Positions 52,918 to 63,388 of a DNA stretch of 64,000 nt are shown here, one piece after another. A program made the position numbers and the translations under genes. The stretch's first letter is position 1. The number at the start of each line of letters is the position of its first letter. This DNA is from Piscinibacter sp047602365. GTDB lineage: Bacteria > Pseudomonadota > Gammaproteobacteria > Burkholderiales > Burkholderiaceae_C. Where the stretch lies: assembly GCA_047602365.1 (NCBI GenBank), contig JASGHM010000002.1, positions 2,108,001 to 2,172,000 of the forward strand, given 5' to 3'. The notes below the pieces were generated by a model, which searched no databases, was not told the DNA's origin, and was given only the letters and a program-made list of their open reading frames with translations.

Positions 52918-55271
52918 ACAAGCCCATCGCCCCGGACCTGCTCGCCCCCACCGCACAGGTCGGCGTCGTGCGGCCGCACGAGTCGGCTCACCTGCACGTG
53001 GCCGGCGAGGCCGCCTACATCGACGACCTGCCCGAACTCGCCGGCACGCTGCACTGCGCGCTCGGGCTGTCGCCGGTCGCCCACGGCCGGCTCACCGGCC
53101 TGTCGCTGGACGGGCTGCGCGCCCTGCCCGGCGTGGTGGCCATCCTCACTGCCGACGACATCCCCGGCACCAACGACTGGGGTTCGATCGTGCACGACGA
53201 CCCCATCCTGGCTCCCATCGTTCGCCAGAACGATGGCTCGCGGGCCGGTGAGCTGCGCTACCTCGGCCAGCCGGTGTTCGCGGTGATCGCCACCACGCGC
53301 GACGTGGCCCGCCGCGTGGCGGCCCGGGCCAAGGAGGTGCTGCAGATCGAGCCGCTGCCGGCGGTGATCGCCCACCAGGACGCGCATGCCAAGGGCCAGT
53401 ACGTGCTGCCGCCCATGCACCTCGCGCGCGGCGACGCACACGCGGCGATAGCCCGTGCGCCGCACCGGCTGAAGGGCAGCTTCGACGTCGGCGGTCAGGA
53501 GCAGTTCTACCTGGAAGGGCAGATCAGCTACGCGATCCCGAAGGAGGATCACGGCATGCTGGTGCACTGCTCGACGCAGCACCCCAGCGAGATGCAGCAC
53601 CTGGTCGCGCATGCGCTGGGGCTGCACGCACACCAGGTGCAGGTCGAGTGCCGGCGCATGGGCGGCGGCTTCGGCGGCAAGGAGTCGCAGTCGGCGCCCT
53701 TCGCCTGCATCGCCGCGGTGGCGGCGAGCAAGCTCGGGCGCCCGGTCAAGCTGCGCCTGGACCGCGACGACGACTTCCTGATCACCGGCCGGCGCCACTG
53801 CTTCTGGTACGAGTACGAGGTCGGCTACGACGACACCGGCCGCGTGCTCGGCGCCGAGGTCACGATGGTCTCGCGCGCCGGCCATTCGGCCGACCTGTCG
53901 GGTCCGGTGATGACCCGTGCGCTGTGCCACTTCGACAACGCCTACTGGCTCGGCGACGTGGCCATGCACGGCTTCGCGGCGAAGACCAACACGCAGAGCA
54001 ACACCGCCTTCCGCGGCTTCGGCGGGCCGCAGGGCGCGATCGCGATCGAGAACATCGTCGACTCGATCGCACGCGCGCTCGGCAAGGATGCGCTGGACGT
54101 GCGCCGGCTCAACTTCTACGGCAGCGGCCAGAGCACACCTTACGGCCAGCCGGTGGTCGACAACGTGATCCACGAACTCGTCGCCGAGCTCGAGACCACC
54201 AGCGACTACCGCGCACGCCGCCAGGCCGTCGCGGCCTTCAACGCCGGCAGCCCGCTGCTCAAGCGCGGCCTGGCGCTGACGCCGGTGAAGTTCGGCATCT
54301 CGTTCAACGTCAAGCATTTCAACCAGGCCGGCGCGCTGGTGCACGTCTACAGCGACGGCTCGATCCTGGTCAATCACGGCGGCACCGAGATGGGCCAGGG
54401 CCTGAACACCAAGGTGGCCCAGGTGGTGGCGCACGAGCTGGGCGTTCCGTTCGCGTCGGTGCGCTGCACCGCCACCGACACGCAGAAGGTCGCCAACACC
54501 TCGGCCACCGCCGCCTCCACCGGCAGCGACCTGAACGGCAAGGCCGCACAGGACGCCGCGCGGCAGATCCGCGAGCGGCTGGCCGCCTGCGCGGCGGCGC
54601 TGCACGGCGGCGAGGCCTCGGCGGTGCGCTTCGCCGGCGGGCAGGTCGAGGTCAACGGCCACACGCTGCCGTTCACGGCGCTGGTGAGCCGCGCCTACCA
54701 GGAGCGTGTGCAGCTGTGGTCCGACGGCTTCTACGCCACGCCCGGCCTGAGCTGGGACCGCGAGAAGCTGCAGGGCCGGCCGTTCTACTACTTCGCCTAC
54801 GGCGCGGCGGTCAGCGAGGTGCTGGTCGACACGCTGACCGGCGAATGGAAGCTGCTGCGTGCCGACGTGCTGCACGACGTCGGCCGCTCGCTGAACCCGG
54901 CCATCGACATCGGCCAGGTCGAGGGTGCCTTCATCCAGGGCATGGGCTGGCTGACGATGGAGGAGCTGGTCTGGCACCCGCAGACCGGCAAGCTGACGAC
55001 ACACGCGCCGAGCACCTACAAGATCCCGACGGCCAACGACTGCCCCGAGGACTTCCGCGTGCGCCTGTTCGAGAACGCCAACGCCGAGGACAGCATCCAC
55101 CGCAGCAAGGCGGTCGGTGAACCGCCGCTGCTGCTGCCCTTCTCGGTCTTCTATGCGATCCGCGACGCGGTCTCGGCCGTCGGCGAGCACCGTGTCGACC
55201 CGCCGCTGTCGGCGCCGGCGACGAGCGAATCCATCCTGCGTGCCGTCACTGCGGTGCGCCAGGCCGCCTGA
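52914..55271 (+). CDS. xdhB: Xanthine dehydrogenase large subunit (molybdopterin)
   Basis: 785 residues with the aldehyde oxidase/xanthine dehydrogenase a/b hammerhead and molybdopterin domains. Landmarks are GGGFGGKESQ, TAFRGFGGPQG and the catalytic glutamate about E736 in AVGEPPLLLP. It hydroxylates hypoxanthine and xanthine to urate. Together with XdhA it forms the bacterial two-subunit enzyme. It overlaps xdhA by ATGA and is followed one base later by xdhC. Confidence 0.93.
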
Positions 55272-55272
55272 G

Positions 55273-56119
55273 ATGAACAGCCTGCGCGACACCGCGATCG
55301 CCTGGCTGGCCGAAGGCAGTGCCGGCGATCGTCGTCGAGGTGACCGAGGCGCTCGGCTCGGCGCCGCGCGAGGCCGGCACGCGCATGCTGGTCGGCGCCG
55401 ATCGCTGCGAAGGCACGATCGGTGGCGGCCACCTGGAGCTGAAGGCGATCGAGCGCGCCAGGCGCATGCTGACCAGCGGCGAGCGGGTGCCGCAGTCGGC
55501 CCACTACCCGCTCGGCCCGGCGCTCGGGCAGTGCTGCGGTGGCGCGGTGACGCTGGGCTTCGGCGTCCTCGATGCGCGGGCCGTCGCCGCCTGGCCGCTG
55601 GCGGCGCCGCGCTTTCACCTGCAGCTCTACGGCGCCGGCCATGTCGGCCGGGCGATCGTGCGCGCGTTGGCACCGCTGAACGTGCGGGTCGACTGGATCG
55701 ACGAGCGCGACGAGGAGTTCCCGCCGGACGGCGAGCTGCCGGCGCACACGCGCAAGATCGCCGTCGACGCGGTCGAGGCCGAGGTGCGCGACGCCCCGCG
55801 CGGCGCCTTCTACCTGGTGCTGACGCACCGCCACGACCTCGACCTGCGCATCGCCGAGGCCATCCTGCGCCGTGGCGACTTCGCCTTCTTCGGCCTGATC
55901 GGCTCGGCGACCAAGCGCGCCCGCTTCATCCACCGCTTCGAGGCGATGGGCATCCCGGCGGAGACGATAGAGCGCATGAGCTGCCCGATCGGACTGCCCG
56001 GCGTCGACGGCAAGGAACCGGAAGTGATCGCCGCTGCCGTGGCGGCGCAACTGCTGCTGGCCAGCAGCGCCAGGCCCGCTCAGGCCGGACCGAGGCCGCT
56101 ATGCAATTCGGCAGGGTAG
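55273..56119 (+). CDS. xdhC: Xanthine dehydrogenase accessory protein XdhC (apparent frameshift near start)
   Basis: XdhC inserts the sulfurated molybdenum cofactor into XdhB. The body begins PAIVVEVTEALGSAPREAG and contains CCGGAVTLGFG, a Rossmann domain (LYGAGHVGRAIV) and FFGLIGSATKRARF. The ATG at 55273 (MNSLRDTAIAWLAEG) fits family N-termini but lies one base out of phase; an extra base near 55315-55320 explains this. Without repair a GTG at 55319 would give a slightly shortened protein. The restored length is 281 residues. Confidence 0.82.
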
Positions 56120-56175
56120 GCCTGAGGATGAGCCGCCTCCGCTGCGCGATTTCATAGGCGCCTCGCTTCGGCGGC

Positions 56176-56616
56176 TCAGCGCTCCAGCCCGAGCTTGTCG
56201 TTGGCCCAGCGGTAGCGCACCTGCTTCTTCAGCGTCGGGCAGCAGCGCGCGTCCTTCGGTCCTAGCGTCAGCGTGTCGAGTCGGATCACCGCGCCGCTGA
56301 CCGAGACCTTCTCGATCTGGCCGGTCAGGTCGGTGGTCAGCGTGCGGTAGTTGCGGCCCTGGTCGATGAGCACCGACAGCTTGGGCAGCGACCAGGTCGG
56401 CCCCATCACGTCCCACTGCAGCACGATGTCGGGCTTGCCGTCGCCGTTGAGGTCGGTGATGACATGCTGGCCCGGCGACGCGCTGGCCCCATCGAGCTTC
56501 TGCGCGGCGAGGAACTTCTCGATCACCGCCATCGCACCGCGCTCGTCCAGCGCGTGCGCCGCCGGCGCCAGCAGCGCCGAAACGATCAGAACGAGGATGG
56601 GGCCGAGGCTGCGCAT
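56176..56616 (-). CDS. Small exported protein with a DxNGDGxxD repeat-like motif
   Basis: 146 residues: signal peptide (PILVLIVSALLAPAAHA), then DLNGDGKPDIVLQW, the calcium-binding motif of FG-GAP/VCBS-type repeats, and two adjacent cysteines (RCCPTLKKQV). I do not recognise a named family. It sits between XdhC and a Crp/Fnr gene and shows no operon link. Confidence 0.65.
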   Translation of the reverse strand: MRSLGPILVLIVSALLAPAAHALDERGAMAVIEKFLAAQKLDGASASPGQHVITDLNGDGKPDIVLQWDVMGPTWSLPKLSVLIDQGRNYRTLTTDLTGQIEKVSVSGAVIRLDTLTLGPKDARCCPTLKKQVRYRWANDKLGLER

Positions 56617-56702
56617 GGAGCTCTCCCGGCCGCGCGACGCGGCCTGCCCCACTATCGCGCGTCCGGCGCCGCGCTTCAATGCTCGGCGCCGGGCCTAGGG
56701 GG

Positions 56703-57479
56703 TCAGTCGCCGGCCAGGGTGCGCAGCGCGGCGATGTCGAGCACCTTCACGGTGTAGCCCGACACGAAGATCAGCCCCTTTCGAGTGAGCTGGCGCAGCA
56801 GGCGCGACAGCGTCTCCGGCGTGATCGCCAGCTGCGAGGCGATGTCGCGCTTGCGCTCGTTGAGCGACACGGTGATCGAGCCATCGCTGGCCATTGCGCT
56901 GGCGCAGCGCTGCAGCAGCCAGGCGGCGAAACGGCCCTCCGCGTCCTTGTGCATCAGGTCGTGCGTCGCCAGTGTCAGCGACTGCACCTGGCGCGCCAGC
57001 GTCACCACCATGCGGCGGCCCAGGTCGGGGTGCTGCTGCAGCAACGCCTGCAGATCCTCGCGGGGCAGCATCACCACCTGCACGTCGGACAGCGCCACCG
57101 CGTCCTGCGCCGGATTGCCGCCCAGCCAGGCGCTACTGGCATCCAGCCAGCCCGGCCCTTGCACGCTGCGCTCGGGCTGGAAGCTGCCGTCCGGCGAGGC
57201 GCTGCCCAGCGCCGCGTCGCCGCGGGCCAGCAGGCACAGGTGACGCGCCGGCTCACGCGTCGAGACGAGCAGGCTGCCGGCCGGCAGCTCGCGCACCTGC
57301 GCGATGTCCTGCAGCGCGGCCACGAGCTCGCTGGCCAGCGCCGGCGCGCCGAGCACGGACGACCAGAACGCGGCCCCGCCGGCCGCAGGCGCCAACGACA
57401 GCCCCTGAACGATGCGGCGCGGCCGAAGCGGCCGCACGGGCCGCACATTGACGTCGCCGCTGGTGATGTGGGTTTCCAA
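56703..57479 (-). CDS. Crp/Fnr-family transcriptional regulator
   Basis: 258 residues: an N-terminal extension, a cyclic-nucleotide-binding-like domain (ELPAGSLLVSTREPARHLCLLARG) and a C-terminal winged HTH (KRDIASQLAITPETLSRLLRQL). There are no cysteines for an Fnr-type iron-sulfur cluster. TTG at 57479 with GGGGA upstream is the best start I see; GTG at 57512 is possible but would overlap the palindrome at 57506-57522. Members respond to redox, CO, NO or nucleotides; the signal here is unknown. Confidence 0.75.
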   Translation of the reverse strand: METHITSGDVNVRPVRPLRPRRIVQGLSLAPAAGGAAFWSSVLGAPALASELVAALQDIAQVRELPAGSLLVSTREPARHLCLLARGDAALGSASPDGSFQPERSVQGPGWLDASSAWLGGNPAQDAVALSDVQVVMLPREDLQALLQQHPDLGRRMVVTLARQVQSLTLATHDLMHKDAEGRFAAWLLQRCASAMASDGSITVSLNERKRDIASQLAITPETLSRLLRQLTRKGLIFVSGYTVKVLDIAALRTLAGD

Positions 57480-57505
57480 GCGATGTCCCCGGATGTGGTT
57501 TTCGA

Positions 57506-57522
57506 CGGACACAATGTGTCCG
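57506..57522. promoter_or_regulatory. 17-bp palindrome upstream of the Crp/Fnr-type gene
   Basis: CGGACACA-A-TGTGTCCG is perfect around a central base. It lies 27 bases before the TTG start at 57479 in the 57480-57613 gap. It is a candidate autoregulatory operator, though the core differs from classical TGTGA or TTGAT half-sites. Confidence 0.5.
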
Positions 57523-57613
57523 ACCCCCCTGGGTATCGTCTTGCGGTGGATCAAACCCACCCGGAAGCCCGTCGCGCCGGGGCGACGGGACTTGAGCCAA
57601 CTCAGGCCGGGTC

Positions 57614-58498
57614 TCAGCCCGCAGCCACCTCGTGTTTCGCGAGGATCTCCAGCGCGCGCACCAGCGCCGAGTGGTCCTGCTCCGCCAGCCCGTGCGCCGC
57701 ACACGCCTGCATCAGTTGCGCCGCGTTGGCCGTGCCCGGCAGGCTCACCCCCAGTGCCTTGGCCCCCTGCAGCGCCAGGTTCAGGTCCTTCTGGTGCAGC
57801 TGGATCCGGAACCCGGGGTTGAAGGTCCGCTTGATCATGCGTTCGCCGTGCACCTCCAGGATGCGGCTGGCCGCAAACCCGCCCATCAGCGCCTGCCTCA
57901 CCTTGGCCGGGTCCGCTCCCGCCTTGCTGGCGAACACCAGCGCTTCTCCCACCGCCGCGATGTTCAGCGCCACGATGATCTGGTTGGCCACCTTGGTGGT
58001 CTGCCCGTCGCCGTTGCCGCCCACCCGCGTGATGTTCTTGCCCATCAGCTGGAAGAGGGGCAGCACCCGCTCGAACGCCGCCTCAGGGCCGCCGATCATG
58101 ATGGTCAGGCTGGCTGCCTTGGCACCGACTTCGCCGCCGGACACCGGCGCGTCCAGGTAGTCGCAGCCCAGTTCGTTGATCCGCTTGGCAAACGCCTTGG
58201 TCTCGATCGGCGAGATCGAGCTCATGTCCACCACCGTCTTGCCCTTGCTCAGTCCCGCCGCCACGCCGTTCTCCGCAAACAGCACCTTCTCCACGTCCGG
58301 CGTGTCGGGAACCATCGTGAAGATGATGTCGGCGCGCTGCGCCACTTCCTTCGGCGAGGCACAGGCCACGGCGCCGGCGTCGGCCAGCGCCTGCGGTACC
58401 TGGCTGCGCGTGTTGACGAACAGCTCGTGGCCGGCGGCGCGCAGGTGGCCTGCCATCGGCGCGCCCATGATCCCGAGGCCAATGAATCCCAGCTTCAT
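57614..58498 (-). CDS. garR: Tartronate semialdehyde reductase (2-hydroxy-3-oxopropionate reductase)
   Basis: 294 residues of the beta-hydroxyacid dehydrogenase family: NAD(P)-binding GFIGLGIMGAPMA at residue 4, substrate motif DAPVSGGEVGAKAASL, and the catalytic lysine region TTKVANQIIVALN. It reduces tartronate semialdehyde to D-glycerate. In the operon it follows a GarL-like aldolase by 15 bases, which fits glucarate breakdown. GlxR of glyoxylate metabolism is the near-identical alternative. Confidence 0.87.
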   Translation of the reverse strand: MKLGFIGLGIMGAPMAGHLRAAGHELFVNTRSQVPQALADAGAVACASPKEVAQRADIIFTMVPDTPDVEKVLFAENGVAAGLSKGKTVVDMSSISPIETKAFAKRINELGCDYLDAPVSGGEVGAKAASLTIMIGGPEAAFERVLPLFQLMGKNITRVGGNGDGQTTKVANQIIVALNIAAVGEALVFASKAGADPAKVRQALMGGFAASRILEVHGERMIKRTFNPGFRIQLHQKDLNLALQGAKALGVSLPGTANAAQLMQACAAHGLAEQDHSALVRALEILAKHEVAAG

Positions 58499-58513
58499 GT
58501 GAATGTCCTTGGT

Positions 58514-59275
58514 TCAGCGCTGGCGCATCTCGCCCAGCAGTTGTTGCGACCCGGCGGCGATCAGGCGCGCGTCGGAGCTCACCGTCACGAAACGGAAGCC
58601 CTTGGCGATGCGTGCCTTGGCAACGTCGCTGCGGCCGTTGTGGATACCGGCCTTGACCCCGTGTGCCTTGGCGCGCTCGACGATGTGGTCGATCGCCTGC
58701 GCGACCGGCGGGTCGACGTCGTCGAAGGTGGGCTTGCAGCCCAGCGCCAGCGACAGGTCCGAAGGGCCGATGTAGATCGCATCCAGCCCTTCGACGGACA
58801 GGATGGCGTCGAGGTTGTCCAGCGCCTGCGCGGTCTCGATCATCGCGAAGCGCACGATGGTCTCGTTCGCCTTCGCCGGGTAGTCGGCACCGCCGTAGAG
58901 TAGCGCGCGCACCGGCCCGAAGCTTCGGGTGCCCTTGGGCGCGTAGCTGGTGTAGGCGACGAAACGCTGCGCTTCCTCGCGCGTGTTGACCATCGGGCAG
59001 ATCACGCCGTAGGCGCCGGCGTCCAGCGTCTTCATGATGATGCCGGGCTCCAGCCAGGGCACGCGCACGATGGGCACGGTGGCGGTGGTCGAGATGGCCT
59101 GCAGCATGCCCACCATGGCCTGGTAGTCGACCACGCCGTGCTGCAGGTCGATGGTCAGCGTGTCCCAGCCCTGGTGGGCCATGGTCTCGGCCGAGAAGCT
59201 GTTGGCGATGGCCAGCCAGCCGTTCACCGCGGCCTGGTCGTTGGCCCACAGCGTGCGCAGGCGGTTCTCTCTCAT
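58514..59275 (-). CDS. garL: HpcH/HpaI aldolase, GarL-like (5-keto-4-deoxyglucarate aldolase)
   Basis: 253-residue class II pyruvate aldolase: NGWLAIANSFSAETMAHQGW, DLQHGVVDY, VRVPWLEPGIIMKTLDAGAYG, the metal ligands E in MIETAQALDNLD and D in YIGPSDLSLALG. It would split 5-keto-4-deoxy-D-glucarate to pyruvate and tartronate semialdehyde. The gudD-garL-garR set in one run supports this over 4-hydroxy-2-oxoheptanedioate aldolase. Confidence 0.8.
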   Translation of the reverse strand: MRENRLRTLWANDQAAVNGWLAIANSFSAETMAHQGWDTLTIDLQHGVVDYQAMVGMLQAISTTATVPIVRVPWLEPGIIMKTLDAGAYGVICPMVNTREEAQRFVAYTSYAPKGTRSFGPVRALLYGGADYPAKANETIVRFAMIETAQALDNLDAILSVEGLDAIYIGPSDLSLALGCKPTFDDVDPPVAQAIDHIVERAKAHGVKAGIHNGRSDVAKARIAKGFRFVTVSSDARLIAAGSQQLLGEMRQR

Positions 59276-59285
59276 CGTGATGTCC

Positions 59286-60246
59286 TCAGGGCAGGGGCGC
59301 CGGCGAGACCATGCGGCCTTCGCTCAGGAAACCCAGCAGGTTGTCGAACGTGCGGTCGGCCATGGCCTGCCGCGTCTCCTCGGTGCCGCTGGCGATGTGC
59401 GGCAGCAGCACCACGTTGTCGAGCTCGAACAGTGCGGCGGGCACCTTCGGCTCGTTCTCGAACACGTCCAGGCCGGCGCCGGCGATGCGTCGCTCCTGCA
59501 AGGCGCGCACCAGGGCCGCCTCGTCGATCACCGAGCCGCGCGCGACGTTGATCAGGAAGCCGCGCGGGCCCAGCGCGTCGAGCACGGCCTCGTTGACCAG
59601 GTGCTTCGTGCCCGCGCCGCCGGCGGTGATGACCATCAGGTAGTCGCACCAGCGTGCCATCTCGGCCAGCGAGGGCTCGTGCACCCAGGCCACGCCCTCC
59701 ACCGGCCGACGGCTGTGGTAGCGGATGTCCATGTCGAAGCCGGTCGCCCGCCTGGCGATCGTCTGGCCGATGCGGCCGAGCCCGACGATGCCCAGCTTCG
59801 CGCCGCTGACCTTGCGCGCCAGCGGAAAGCTCTTCGCGCCGGGCGTGACCCAGGCGCCACGGCGAACGAAACGGTCGGCCTCGCTGACGCGACGGGCGAT
59901 GTCGAGCATCAGCGCCACGCCCAGGTCGGCCACGCAGTCGTTCAGCACGTCGGGGGTGTAGCCGACGGCGATGCCGCGCGCCTTTCGCGGCCGCCAGGTC
60001 GAGCTTGTCCAGGCCGACGCCGAAGCTGGAGATCACGCGCAGCGTCGTCAGCCGGGCCAGCGTGTCGGCCGTGTAGCCCACACCCGCCGAGGTGACGAAG
60101 CCTTCGAACTCGCCGCCGTGCGCGGCGAGGAAGGCCGCGGGGTCGGGCTGCTCGGCGAGCAGCACATGGTCGAACTCGGCGGCCAGGCGTGCCTCGAGCG
60201 AGGGCAGCAGCCGGCCGGCCTGCAGGATGCGGTGCTTCTTGTTCAA
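59286..60246 (-). CDS. D-isomer-specific 2-hydroxyacid dehydrogenase, hydroxypyruvate reductase-like (frameshifted as read)
   Basis: The N-terminal part (from 60246) and the NAD-binding part (open to 59286) lie in different frames. Deleting one base near 59981-59985 gives a 319-residue protein with the join AAAKARGIAVGYTPDVLND. Motifs: GIVGLGRIGQTIA dinucleotide site, catalytic Arg in NVARGSVID, Glu in FENEPKVP and His in LLPHIASGT. Glyoxylate or hydroxypyruvate reduction is the probable role, by family. It lies between a Bug gene and the aldolase in the glucarate run. Confidence 0.8.
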
Positions 60247-60256
60247 TCGGAATCCT

Positions 60257-61216
60257 TCAGTCGATCTTGACGCCGCCGGCGGCGACGACGGACGCCCAAT
60301 TCTTGCGCTCGCGCTCGAAGAAGGTGGCGAACTCCGCCGGCGTCATCGTGTAGACCTCGGCGCCCTGCGAGACCAGGCGCTCGCGCACCTCGGGCGAACG
60401 GATGATGCGCGTCAGTTCGGCGTTGACGCGGGCCACCACCGCCGGCGGCGTCGCCGCCGGCATCAGCGCACCCTGCCAGGTGCCCGACTCGAAGCCCTTG
60501 ACGCCCTGCTCGGCGATGGTCGGTACGCTGGCCAGCAGCGGCACGCGCGTCGCCTTGGACACGCCCAGCACCTTCAGCTTGCCCGACTGCACCATCGGCA
60601 GCGTCGCCAGCATGCCGTTCATCAGCACCTGGGTCTGGCCGGCGACGGTGTCGCCGATCGCCTGCGAGCCGCCCTTGTAGGGGATGTAGGTCCACTCGGC
60701 CTTGGTCGCCTTCTCGACCGCGACGCCGGCCAGGTGCGGCGCGCTGCCGATCGCAGTCACCGCGAAGTTGAGCTTCTCCTGGCGCGACAACGCGACCAGT
60801 TCCTGCAGGTTGTTCGCCTTCACCGACGGGTGCACCACCAGCAGGTGCGGCGAGTAGGCCAGCATCGTGACGCCGCGCAGGTCCTTGCTCGGCTCGAAGG
60901 GCAGTTGCTTGTAGACCGAGGCGGTGATGGCCAGCGCGCCGACGTCGCACAGCAGCAGCGTGTGGCCGTCGTTGCTCTTGGCGACGAAGTCGGTGCCGGT
61001 GTTGCCGTTGGCACCAGGCTTGTTCTCGACGATCACCGTCTGCTTCAGCGCATCGGACAGCGGCTGCGAGATCGCCCGCGCGATGATGTCCGACGAACCG
61101 CCCGGCGGGTAGGGAACGACGATGCGCAGCGGCTTGCTGGGCCATTGCTGCGCCGCGGCGCCGAAGCTGGTCAGTGCGGCGAAGGTGGCGAGTGCCGCCA
61201 GCGTGAGTCTCTTCAT
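60257..61216 (-). CDS. Bug/TctC-family periplasmic binding protein
   Basis: 319 residues: signal peptide (ALATFAALTSFGAAAQQ) and the Bug fold (PSKPLRIVVPYPPGGSSDIIAR, GANGNTGTDFVAKS). Bug proteins bind carboxylates such as glutamate, nicotinate or sugar acids and may feed TctAB transporters or act as sensors. No TctA/TctB gene is in the window. Glucarate is a plausible ligand, by operon context. It begins 21 bases after the other Bug gene. Confidence 0.87.
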   Translation of the reverse strand: MKRLTLAALATFAALTSFGAAAQQWPSKPLRIVVPYPPGGSSDIIARAISQPLSDALKQTVIVENKPGANGNTGTDFVAKSNDGHTLLLCDVGALAITASVYKQLPFEPSKDLRGVTMLAYSPHLLVVHPSVKANNLQELVALSRQEKLNFAVTAIGSAPHLAGVAVEKATKAEWTYIPYKGGSQAIGDTVAGQTQVLMNGMLATLPMVQSGKLKVLGVSKATRVPLLASVPTIAEQGVKGFESGTWQGALMPAATPPAVVARVNAELTRIIRSPEVRERLVSQGAEVYTMTPAEFATFFERERKNWASVVAAGGVKID

Positions 61217-61237
61217 CGTGTGTCCTCGTGCTTGTGT

Positions 61238-62230
61238 TCAGTCGACCGTGATGCCGCGCTCCGCGATGATCTTCGCGTAGCGGGCCCGGTCCTTGTCGAT
61301 CAGCGCGGCGAACTGCGCCGGCGTGTTCGCCGCCGGGATGGCGCCGAGCTCGACCAGCCGGCCCTTGACGTCGTCGCCGGCCACCGCCTCGCGCACGTCG
61401 GCCGAGATCCTGTCGACGATCTCCTTCGGCGTGCCGGCCGGCGCCAGCAGGCCGATCCAGCTGATGCTGTCGAAGCCGGGCACGGCCGATTCGGCCAGCG
61501 TCGGCACGTCGGGCAGCGCGCTGACACGTTTGCTGCTCGTCACCGCCAGCGCACGCAGCTTGCCGGCCTTGATGTGCCCGCTGGCCTCGAACACGGTCAT
61601 GAACGACAGCTGCACGTGGCCGGCGATCAGGTCCTGCACCGCCGGCCCGCCGCCGCGGTAGGGCACGTGCACGATGAAGGTGCCGGTGCCCTGCTTGAAC
61701 ATCTCGGCCGCCAGGTGCGGCGCGCCGCCGGCGCCCGAGCTGCTGTAGCTGAGCTTGCCCGGCTGGCTCTTGGCCAGTGCGACGAACTCCTTCGCGTCCT
61801 TCGCCGCGACCTGCGGGTTGACCATCATCGCCAGCGGCAGCTCGGCCACCAGCGAGATCGGCGCGAAGGCCTTGTCGGGGTCGTAGGGCAGCTTCTTGTA
61901 CAGCGACGGGTTGATCGCCTGCGTGCCGATGTTGCCCATCAGGATCGTGTAGCCGTCGGGCCTGGCCTTGGCGACCAGGTCGGCGCCGATCGTGCCGGCC
62001 GCGCCACCCTTGTTGTCGACCACCACCTGCTGGCCCCACTTCGTGGTCAGCTTCTGCGCGATGATGCGCGCGCCAGTGTCGGTGCCGCCGCCCGGCGGGA
62101 AGGGCACGATCATCGTCACCGGCCGGGCCGGGAACGTGCCCTGCGCGTGCGCCGCCGCAGCAACTGCGAGGCCCAGCGCGGCGATCAGCGTCGCGGCGCG
62201 GCGGGCATGGATGCTCGGGGCCTGCTTCAT
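61238..62230 (-). CDS. Second Bug/TctC-family periplasmic binding protein
   Basis: 330 residues: signal peptide (ATLIAALGLAVAAAAHAQ) and PARPVTMIVPFPPGGGTDTGAR, GGAAGTIGADLVAKARPDG. The ATG at 62230 overlaps the SMP-30 stop in ATGA. The continuous frame runs upstream to 63145, but that part is the lactonase gene read in phase after a frameshift. It is similar to the downstream Bug protein, and the pair may bind related ligands. Confidence 0.87.
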   Translation of the reverse strand: MKQAPSIHARRAATLIAALGLAVAAAAHAQGTFPARPVTMIVPFPPGGGTDTGARIIAQKLTTKWGQQVVVDNKGGAAGTIGADLVAKARPDGYTILMGNIGTQAINPSLYKKLPYDPDKAFAPISLVAELPLAMMVNPQVAAKDAKEFVALAKSQPGKLSYSSSGAGGAPHLAAEMFKQGTGTFIVHVPYRGGGPAVQDLIAGHVQLSFMTVFEASGHIKAGKLRALAVTSSKRVSALPDVPTLAESAVPGFDSISWIGLLAPAGTPKEIVDRISADVREAVAGDDVKGRLVELGAIPAANTPAQFAALIDKDRARYAKIIAERGITVD

Positions 62231-63354
62231 GTCGCGCCGTGCGCTTCGACGTAGAGCGCGTACAGCGAGTGGCAGCTCGCCATGTACAGGCGGTTGTTCT
62301 TCGGCCCGCCGAAGCACAGGTTGGCGCAGCGCTCGGGCAGCCGGATGTGCGCCAGCGGCTTGCCCTGCGGGTTGAACACCATCACGCCGTCCAGGTCCTC
62401 GGAGCGGCCGCGCAGCGTGTAGACCTTGCGGCCGCCGACGTCGCTGGGCTCGGCGTTGAGCGCGCCGTTGCTGCCCCAGCCGCACCACAGGTTGCCGTCG
62501 CGGTCGACCTTGAAGCCGTCGAGTGCGCCCTGGTCGGCCGCGTCGATCAGCTTGGTCTTGTTCGCCACGCTGCCGTCGGCGCCGACGTCGTAGGCCCAGA
62601 TGCTGCGGTTCGGCGTGCCCTTCCACTCGACCACGTAGAGCTTCTTCTCGTCGGGCGAGAAGGCCAGGCCGTTGGGGTTGACGAGGTCGGTGATCACCGC
62701 GGTCAGCTTGCCGTCGGGCGCGAGGCGGTAGACGTTGGTGCGTCGCCTGCTCGGGCTTGGCGCGCGAGCCTTCCCATTCGCCGTTGATGCCGAACAGCGG
62801 ATCGGTGAACCAGATCGAGTCGTCGGACTTCACGACGATGTCGTTCGGCGCGTTCAGGCGCTTGCCCTCGAAGCTGTCAGCCAGCACGCTGACGCGGCCG
62901 TTGGCCTCGGTGCGCGTGATGCGGCGCGTCACCGAATGCTCGCAGCTGACCAGGCGGCCCTGGCGGTCGCGGGTGTTGCCGTTGGCGTAGTTCGCCGGGC
63001 CGCGGAAGACGCTGAAGGAGCCATCCTTCTCGCTGTACTTCATGATCCGGTTGTTCGGGATGTCGCTCACCAGCACATGGCCGGGGCCGCCGTTCTCCGC
63101 CGGGAAGTACACCGGCCCCTCGGCCCAGCGCATGCCGGTGGCCACCTGCTCCAGCGTGCTGCTGTAGATGCGGTACTTCGTGAAGCCCGGGTCGAGGATC
63201 TGGATCGCCGGGTCGGGGTAGCGCTGGTTCGGCTTGAACTCGAACGACCTGCGCGCGCGACGTGGTCGCGAACAGGCCGAGCCCGCCGGCCAGGCCGCTG
63301 CCGGCCGCGACCCGCAGCAAGCGTGCGGCGAGTGAGTGTTTGTCTCCGTGTCAT
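62227..63354 (-). pseudogene. SMP-30/gluconolactonase-family protein with three frameshifts as read
   Basis: Six-bladed propeller lactonase: signal-like start MTRRQTLTRRTL, then GSGLAGGLGLFATTSRAQ, SFEFKPNQRYPDPA, EGPVYFPAENGG, NGNTRDRQGRLVSCEH, NAPNDIVVKSDDSIWFTDP, NPNGLAFSPDEKKLYVVEW and GNLWCGWGSNG. Three single extra bases (near 63310-63320, near 63250-63260 and near 62737) each shift the frame; removing them gives 374 residues. All sites point the same way, so sequencing error is likelier than decay, but as read the gene is broken. It may open a sugar-acid lactone upstream of GudD. Confidence 0.75.
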
Positions 63355-63388
63355 CTTGCTTTTCTCGTGGTGGGTGGATCGGGGGCCG

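Noticed and set aside
61238..63145. A single 635-codon fusion of a lactonase and a Bug protein
   Set aside because: The middle of the frame has no similarity. The lactonase C-terminus continues in another frame to a stop that overlaps the Bug ATG, so the fusion is produced by a one-base shift near 62737.
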